A stretch of 64,000 bases of DNA, from positions 1,984,001-2,048,000 of the forward strand of contig NZ_LR134289.1 of NCBI RefSeq assembly GCF_900636535.1, read 5' to 3'. Each line of letters begins with the position of its first letter. The stretch's first letter is position 1. A program made the translations under genes and the position numbers. Below the pieces are notes generated by a model. That model was not told the origin of the DNA and did no database searches. It worked only from the letters and a program-made list of their open reading frames with translations. Below, one piece after another: positions 59,939-64,000 of this stretch. This stretch comes from Chryseobacterium gleum. Its GTDB lineage: Bacteria; Bacteroidota; Bacteroidia; Flavobacteriales; Weeksellaceae.

Positions 59939-61255
59939 ATGAAAAAAATCTTTGTAGTATCATTCATATCAGTTGGATATTTTCTGAATGCACAGAGTCT
60001 AAGCAACTCTCCTTATGCAGCTTATGGAATTGGAGATGTGAAATATGATAATACGATCGAAACTACTTCAATGGGAGGTATATCTACTGCTTTTATAAGT
60101 GATTTTACCAGTAGTTTCAATTTTGCCAACCCGGCAAATAACGCCAATTTTGAACTTACAAGTATCAGACTGGAAGCTACCAACGAAAACAATTATTTCA
60201 AATCGAACTATAACGATATGAAATCTACAAAGCATTCTACGTATCTTTCCAATATTTCGATCGCTTTTCCATTATCTTCAAAAGTGAAAATGGGAATCTC
60301 TTACCAGCCATACAGTTCCAAAAGCTACGACATCGTAACGGAACAGCTTGCCAGTGATAATACGACTCCCCTATACAAAAACAGCTTCAAAGGTAGTGGA
60401 ACATTAAATACTGCCCAGCTTGCTGTTTCTTATAAGATCAATCAGGAATTATCTGTGGGAGCAAAAGCTAATCTTTATTTCGGAGATCTTAATGACCTTA
60501 ATGAATTCCGTGCTTACAACAGTAACCTTGGTACTTATGTAGGGGAATATGTAAATGGTTATGAAACTAAAAACAGAATCAGAAATTTTAATTTTACGCT
60601 TGGTACAAGCTACCAGACTTTAAATACACGTACTGACAAGAAGTTTACCGTAGGAGCCACTGCTACTTTTGGGAACACAAGTAACATGACGACACAGTAC
60701 ACTAACAGTACCTACAGATATTCTGATGCTCAGGAAACTACAAAGATGACCGATTCTGAAACAATCATCGAGCAAAAAGAAACAAAATCCAAAAACCTTC
60801 TTCCGTTACAGGCTTCCCTTGGGGTTGGGTACGGAAGCGAGAACCATTGGTTTGTATCTGGTCAGATAGATTATAAAAAGGGAGAAGATATCAATTATTT
60901 CGGTAAGACTTTTGATTTCCAGGATAGCTACAGAATTTCCGCAGGGGGATGGTACCTTCCTAACTATAATAACTTCAGAAGCTACTTCTCAAGGGTGATC
61001 TACAGATATGGAGCATTCTACGAAAGAGGAAATCTTAAACTGGAAGGAAACAGTATTAACAAGTTCGGTATTTCTGCCGGGGTAATGCTACCATTCAAAA
61101 ACAGCAGTATCACAAGAATGAGCGGTCTTGAAATCGGGCTGGAAGTTGGTAAGAGAGGAACTCTTCAAAACAACCTGATCAACCAGAATTTCATCAACCT
61201 TAGAATCGGCTTCAATTTTGCCGACAAATGGTTCAGAAAGACTCTTTATAACTAA
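59939..61255 (+). CDS. FadL/OmpP1-like outer-membrane beta-barrel protein
   Basis: The 438-residue protein has a signal peptide (to FLNAQS), an NSPYAAYGIGDV start and repeated beta strands characteristic of the porin-like OMPP1/FadL barrels (FNFANPANNANF, ISYQPYSSKSYD, AKANLYFGDL). It ends with a typical aromatic-rich C-terminus (FADKWFRKTLYN). Members carry hydrophobic compounds or are conserved barrels of unknown cargo. It is immediately upstream of lptC (ATG 2 bp after the stop), which suggests a link to outer-membrane biogenesis. An imperfect promoter box (GATATTTG) lies at 59909-59916. Confidence 0.8.
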   Translation: MKKIFVVSFISVGYFLNAQSLSNSPYAAYGIGDVKYDNTIETTSMGGISTAFISDFTSSFNFANPANNANFELTSIRLEATNENNYFKSNYNDMKSTKHSTYLSNISIAFPLSSKVKMGISYQPYSSKSYDIVTEQLASDNTTPLYKNSFKGSGTLNTAQLAVSYKINQELSVGAKANLYFGDLNDLNEFRAYNSNLGTYVGEYVNGYETKNRIRNFNFTLGTSYQTLNTRTDKKFTVGATATFGNTSNMTTQYTNSTYRYSDAQETTKMTDSETIIEQKETKSKNLLPLQASLGVGYGSENHWFVSGQIDYKKGEDINYFGKTFDFQDSYRISAGGWYLPNYNNFRSYFSRVIYRYGAFYERGNLKLEGNSINKFGISAGVMLPFKNSSITRMSGLEIGLEVGKRGTLQNNLINQNFINLRIGFNFADKWFRKTLYN

Positions 61256-61256
61256 A

Positions 61257-61847
61257 ATGAATTTTTCAGAAAAAATATCATATAAAAATATAGCATGCCT
61301 TTTTAGTTGTGCTATATTTTTTATACTGACATCCTGTGAAGAGGACCTTACCAAAGCTAACGGCAACCAAAGCAAGAATTTCCCTTCACAAATTATCAAT
61401 AACGCCAACATTATACAGCGCGACTCCGGTTTTGTTACTTTAAAAGCCAAAGCTCCCATTATTGAAAAGTATGAGCTGATCGACAGCCCGTATGTAGTAG
61501 CCAGAAAAGGAATTGATATTGAGTTTTTTGATAAAAAGAAACCTAAAGTTCCTGGAAGAATTACAGCGAAATACGCCCGTATTTTTGAATACAAAAAATT
61601 CTACGAAGCCAAAGGCGATGTAAGAATAAGAACCAACGAAGGGCAGAGATTTGCCATGCAGAGTATTTACTGGGATCAGAAAAAAAACAGAATCTATACC
61701 AAAGATACGGTATATGTTACCATGGAAGACGGCTCTACATTGGTAGGAGCCAATGGAATGACGGCCAAAGATGATTTTTCCGAATACACGTTTTATAACA
61801 ATTCGGGAGATTTCAGTTCGAAAAGAATTTCTGAAAATAAAAAATAA
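61257..61847 (+). CDS. lptC: LPS-export lipoprotein LptC
   Basis: The frame opens inside the previous gene, but the ATG at 61257 gives a 196-residue protein with a membrane-type lipoprotein signal (YKNIACLFSCAIFFILTSC). LptC-like beta-jellyroll repeats follow (GFVTLKAKAPIIEKYEL, FYEAKGDVRIRTNEG, LVGANGMTAKDDFSEY). LptC hands LPS from LptB2FG to LptA in the periplasm. In Bacteroidota it is a lipoprotein, unlike the E. coli form with a helix anchor. It is 2 bp after the barrel gene and 7 bp before anmK. Confidence 0.85.
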   Translation: MNFSEKISYKNIACLFSCAIFFILTSCEEDLTKANGNQSKNFPSQIINNANIIQRDSGFVTLKAKAPIIEKYELIDSPYVVARKGIDIEFFDKKKPKVPGRITAKYARIFEYKKFYEAKGDVRIRTNEGQRFAMQSIYWDQKKNRIYTKDTVYVTMEDGSTLVGANGMTAKDDFSEYTFYNNSGDFSSKRISENKK

Positions 61848-61854
61848 TCCTGAA

Positions 61855-62898
61855 ATGAAAGCGCTGGCTATTGGAATCATGTCCGGGACAAGTCTGGATG
61901 GTTTGGATATCTGTCTTGCTGAATTTGAAAAGCAGGACACATGGACCTTTAAAATTCTGAAAGCCGAAACATTCCCCTATTCTGAAGATTGGGAAAACAA
62001 GCTTAGAAATTCAATTCACCTTCCTGCTGAAGACCTTCTGGAACTGCATTCAGCATATGGCTTTTACCTTGGTCAAAAGGTTAAAGAATTTATCCATCTG
62101 CATGAGCTTGAAAATATCGATCTTATTGCGTCTCATGGCCATACTGTTTTTCATCAGCCACAGAAAAGATTTACCCTTCAGATTGGCGACGGCAGGGCTA
62201 TAAAGCTGGAAACCGGATTACCCGTTATTTATGATTTCCGAAGCCAAGATGTCCTGATGAAGGGAAACGGAGCGCCTCTGGTTCCTATAGGTGATGAATT
62301 ACTTTTCTCAGGATACAGTGCCTGTCTTAACCTTGGCGGATTTTCCAATATTTCCTTACGATCAGAAGGAAAGAGAATTGCTTTTGATATTGCCCCGGTG
62401 AATATTGTTTTAAATCACCTGGCTCAAAAGCTTCATAAGAGTTTTGATGAAAACGGAACATTGGCTGAAAAAGGTACAATAAATGAAGATTTGCTTAATC
62501 AGCTTAACGTATTAGATTTCTACCAACATCCTCACCCGAAATCGTTAGGAGTTGAATGGTGTAATCAGCATATATTTCCGGTTCTTCAAAATATTGAAAT
62601 CACAGATGCACTGGCTACTTTTACAGAACACACCGCTCAACAGATCTCTTATGTCATCAATGCAAACAATATAAAAGATATCCTGATCACAGGAGGAGGT
62701 GCCTACAACACATTTCTAATTGAAAAAATAAGAGCCAAAACAAAAGCCGAAGTAATCATTCCTGAAAAGGAAATTATCGATTATAAGGAAGCTCTGATAT
62801 TTGCCTTTATGGGTGTTTTAAAAATGAATAACGAGGTCAACGTTTTGTCTTCTGCAACGGGAAGTAGTGTTGATCATTGCTCGGGAGTTATAGCATAG
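61855..62898 (+). CDS. anmK: Anhydro-N-acetylmuramic acid kinase
   Basis: AnmK phosphorylates anhydro-N-acetylmuramic acid during cell-wall recycling. The ATG at 61855 (MKALAIGIMSGTSLDG) gives 347 residues. Family motifs are present: IGIMSGTSLDGLD (phosphate 1), SHGHTVFHQP, YDFRSQDVLMKGNGAPLVP and ITGGGAYNTFLI. It is 7 bp after lptC in the same direction. A terminator follows at 62915. Confidence 0.93.
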   Translation: MKALAIGIMSGTSLDGLDICLAEFEKQDTWTFKILKAETFPYSEDWENKLRNSIHLPAEDLLELHSAYGFYLGQKVKEFIHLHELENIDLIASHGHTVFHQPQKRFTLQIGDGRAIKLETGLPVIYDFRSQDVLMKGNGAPLVPIGDELLFSGYSACLNLGGFSNISLRSEGKRIAFDIAPVNIVLNHLAQKLHKSFDENGTLAEKGTINEDLLNQLNVLDFYQHPHPKSLGVEWCNQHIFPVLQNIEITDALATFTEHTAQQISYVINANNIKDILITGGGAYNTFLIEKIRAKTKAEVIIPEKEIIDYKEALIFAFMGVLKMNNEVNVLSSATGSSVDHCSGVIA

Positions 62899-62914
62899 AA
62901 ATTACATAAAACAA

Positions 62915-62938
62915 AAAACCTCCAATTTTGGAGGTTTT
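62915..62938. terminator. Bidirectional terminator between anmK and the SRPBCC gene
   Basis: The stem AAAACCTCCAA/TTGGAGGTTTT is nearly loop-less (2 bases) with A and T flanks on both sides, matching convergent gene ends at 62898 and 62942. Confidence 0.85.
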
Positions 62939-62941
62939 GTA

Positions 62942-63331
62942 TTATTTATAAGCTTCGATTTTATCAGTAAGCGTATTGATAAAGTTCTGTAACGGCTTTT
63001 CTACCATCATTTTGATGAATGGATTGAATTTCCCTTCAAATAACATCTGAACCTCTGTCTGGTTGTCGCTGATCGGGTTCAATGTTGCTGTTAATGAGAA
63101 ATCAAGGCTTGAGCTTGCAGATCTTAAAACAGCTTTGTGATCATCCACTTCGTCAATTTTTAACGCAATCTCCGGCATTCCCTGTAATCCGAATTTAAAT
63201 CCGTTATCTCTTGTTTCAAATTTCTGAAGACCATCCGGCATAAAATCTTTATAATTTTCAGGAGATTTCAGCAACTCGGTAAGTTCTTTAGATGATTTAT
63301 TGACAATAATCTTTCGTCCTTCTAAATTCAT
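62942..63331 (-). CDS. SRPBCC/START-like domain protein
   Basis: The 129-residue protein fits a single START/polyketide-cyclase-like beta-sheet fold: KIIVNKSSKELTELL, YKDFMPDGLQKFE, LDFSLTATLNPISDNQTEVQMLFEG, then a C-terminal helix (KMMVEKPLQNFINTLTDKIEAY). It is conserved in Flavobacteriia, often beside a NUDIX gene and pyrE, as here with the divergent NUDIX gene 36 bp away. The ligand is unknown. Confidence 0.8.
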   Translation of the reverse strand: MNLEGRKIIVNKSSKELTELLKSPENYKDFMPDGLQKFETRDNGFKFGLQGMPEIALKIDEVDDHKAVLRSASSSLDFSLTATLNPISDNQTEVQMLFEGKFNPFIKMMVEKPLQNFINTLTDKIEAYK

Positions 63332-63367
63332 TTTTTATTTTTGTATTTAAATTCTTAACTATTACAA

Positions 63368-63976
63368 ATGTATAAAGTTTTTGTCAACGAAAAAAAATTA
63401 TTGATATCTAAGCATCCTGAAGAACTTGAAAAAAAGCTTAGGTATGAAAATTATACAACTTTGGAGATCGCATTGGATCTTCTGGAGAATACTTCTGCGC
63501 AGGAACTAAATGTATATGGGGAGAATTTGGATGAAATATGGCAGGAATTCCAGAAGCTTTTCAGAATTATAGAGGCTGCCGGAGGTCTTGTTAATAATCC
63601 TGAAGGGAAAATTCTTTTCATCAGAAGACTAGGCAAATGGGATCTTCCCAAAGGTAAGATGGAAAAGGGTGAATCCAGAGAAGAATCTGCCGTTCGGGAA
63701 ATAGAAGAAGAAACAGGCTTGAGCGACGTAGAGCTTGTAAAATTCATCAATACGACTTATCACATCTATGTAGAAAGAAATGGTGAAAAAATATTGAAGT
63801 GTACCCACTGGTTTGAAATGAACTTCGACGGAGAAGACACTTCCAAACCACAGATAGAAGAAGGTATTACTGAAGTTGCCTGGAAAACGACATCAGAAAT
63901 TGAAAATGAAGTTTTTCCAAGTACATTTAAAAATATTAAACTGATTGTAAAAGAATTTTGGGATTTGAAGAAATAA
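63368..63976 (+). CDS. NUDIX hydrolase with N-terminal extension
   Basis: The 202-residue protein has a 70-residue N-terminal helical-beta region and a NUDIX domain. The box at residues 96-118 fits GX5EX7REUXEEXGU exactly (GKMEKGE... REIEEETGL). These enzymes hydrolyse nucleoside diphosphates linked to other groups. In this genus the gene often neighbours pyrE, which may follow beyond the window. The substrate is unknown. Confidence 0.9.
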   Translation: MYKVFVNEKKLLISKHPEELEKKLRYENYTTLEIALDLLENTSAQELNVYGENLDEIWQEFQKLFRIIEAAGGLVNNPEGKILFIRRLGKWDLPKGKMEKGESREESAVREIEEETGLSDVELVKFINTTYHIYVERNGEKILKCTHWFEMNFDGEDTSKPQIEEGITEVAWKTTSEIENEVFPSTFKNIKLIVKEFWDLKK

Positions 63977-63982
63977 GTAAGA

Positions 63983-64000
63983 GGGCTGGAAGAATGAAGC
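63983..64000. repeat. Partial GGCTGGAAGAATGAAGC repeat at window end
   Basis: The last bases resemble the left arm of the inverted repeat at 24105 (GCTGGAAAAATGGAAGC). The copy is cut by the window edge. Confidence 0.4.

Noticed and set aside
1..64000. tRNA, rRNA or riboswitch genes
   Set aside because: No cloverleaf-like TTCGA/TTCAA T-arm with CCA end or rRNA-like conserved block was noticed by eye; a covariance-model scan was not possible.

Overview
The window looks like a chromosomal segment of a Chryseobacterium-type member of the Weeksellaceae (Flavobacteriia, Bacteroidota). The signs are AT-rich DNA, SusC/CarboxypepD_reg-type TonB receptors, many AraC regulators, promoters of the TAnnTTTG type instead of the E. 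coli -10, little Shine-Dalgarno sequence, and Flavobacteriia-style pairings such as lptC-anmK and HxlR with a quinone reductase. No rRNA, tRNA, CRISPR array or classical insertion sequence was recognised by eye.

Layout: 1-860 is the 5' part of a TonB-dependent receptor. 950-2076 is an array of ~120-bp palindromic (REPIN-like) repeats with a GIY-YIG nuclease gene set exactly into the repeat register. 2256-6819 carries an acyltransferase, an epoxide-hydrolase-like enzyme, an AraC regulator and a flavin monooxygenase. 7046-11771 is an ergothioneine module: egtD, egtB, and an ABC transporter whose permease is fused to a binding domain with its two halves in swapped order. 11872-19587 holds a lipoprotein, a DUF3592 protein, a serine hydrolase, XRE, AraC and Crp/Fnr regulators, a siderophore-interacting flavin reductase and two redox genes. 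20032-25121 holds a proline aminopeptidase, DUF6526, a small lipoprotein missed by length cut-offs, topoisomerase IB and an AraC regulator.

25285-35594 is a urease locus on the minus strand: ureABC, an outer-membrane beta-barrel gene, ureEFGD, a UreH/NicO-type nickel permease and a urea transporter. After these comes a TonB receptor broken by two single-base frameshifts. Together they would import urea and nickel, build the apoenzyme and load its metal centre. 36518-45120 carries pruA, two small lipoprotein genes (one next to a 7-bp tandem repeat abutting its promoter), a TPR-AraC membrane regulator, a thioredoxin-like protein, fabH and corA. 45218-53283 is mixed accessory content: a patatin with a membrane hairpin, a three-gene DUF2199 operon, an HxlR/quinone-reductase pair, tag, a hydrolase, a DoxD-DoxA fusion and an unknown gene. 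53483-58256 is a tetR-tolC-emrA-emrB efflux operon with a consensus promoter and an inverted repeat on its -33 box. 58573 to the end is housekeeping: holB, a FadL-like porin, lptC, anmK, an SRPBCC protein and a NUDIX hydrolase.

The two best candidates for something undescribed are (i) the GIY-YIG gene plus palindromic repeat family, which parallels the RAYT/REPIN systems of Proteobacteria but with an unrelated nuclease, and (ii) the ergothioneine biosynthesis-plus-uptake cassette with a circularly permuted substrate-binding domain. Domain names are from pattern recognition, since no database search was run.
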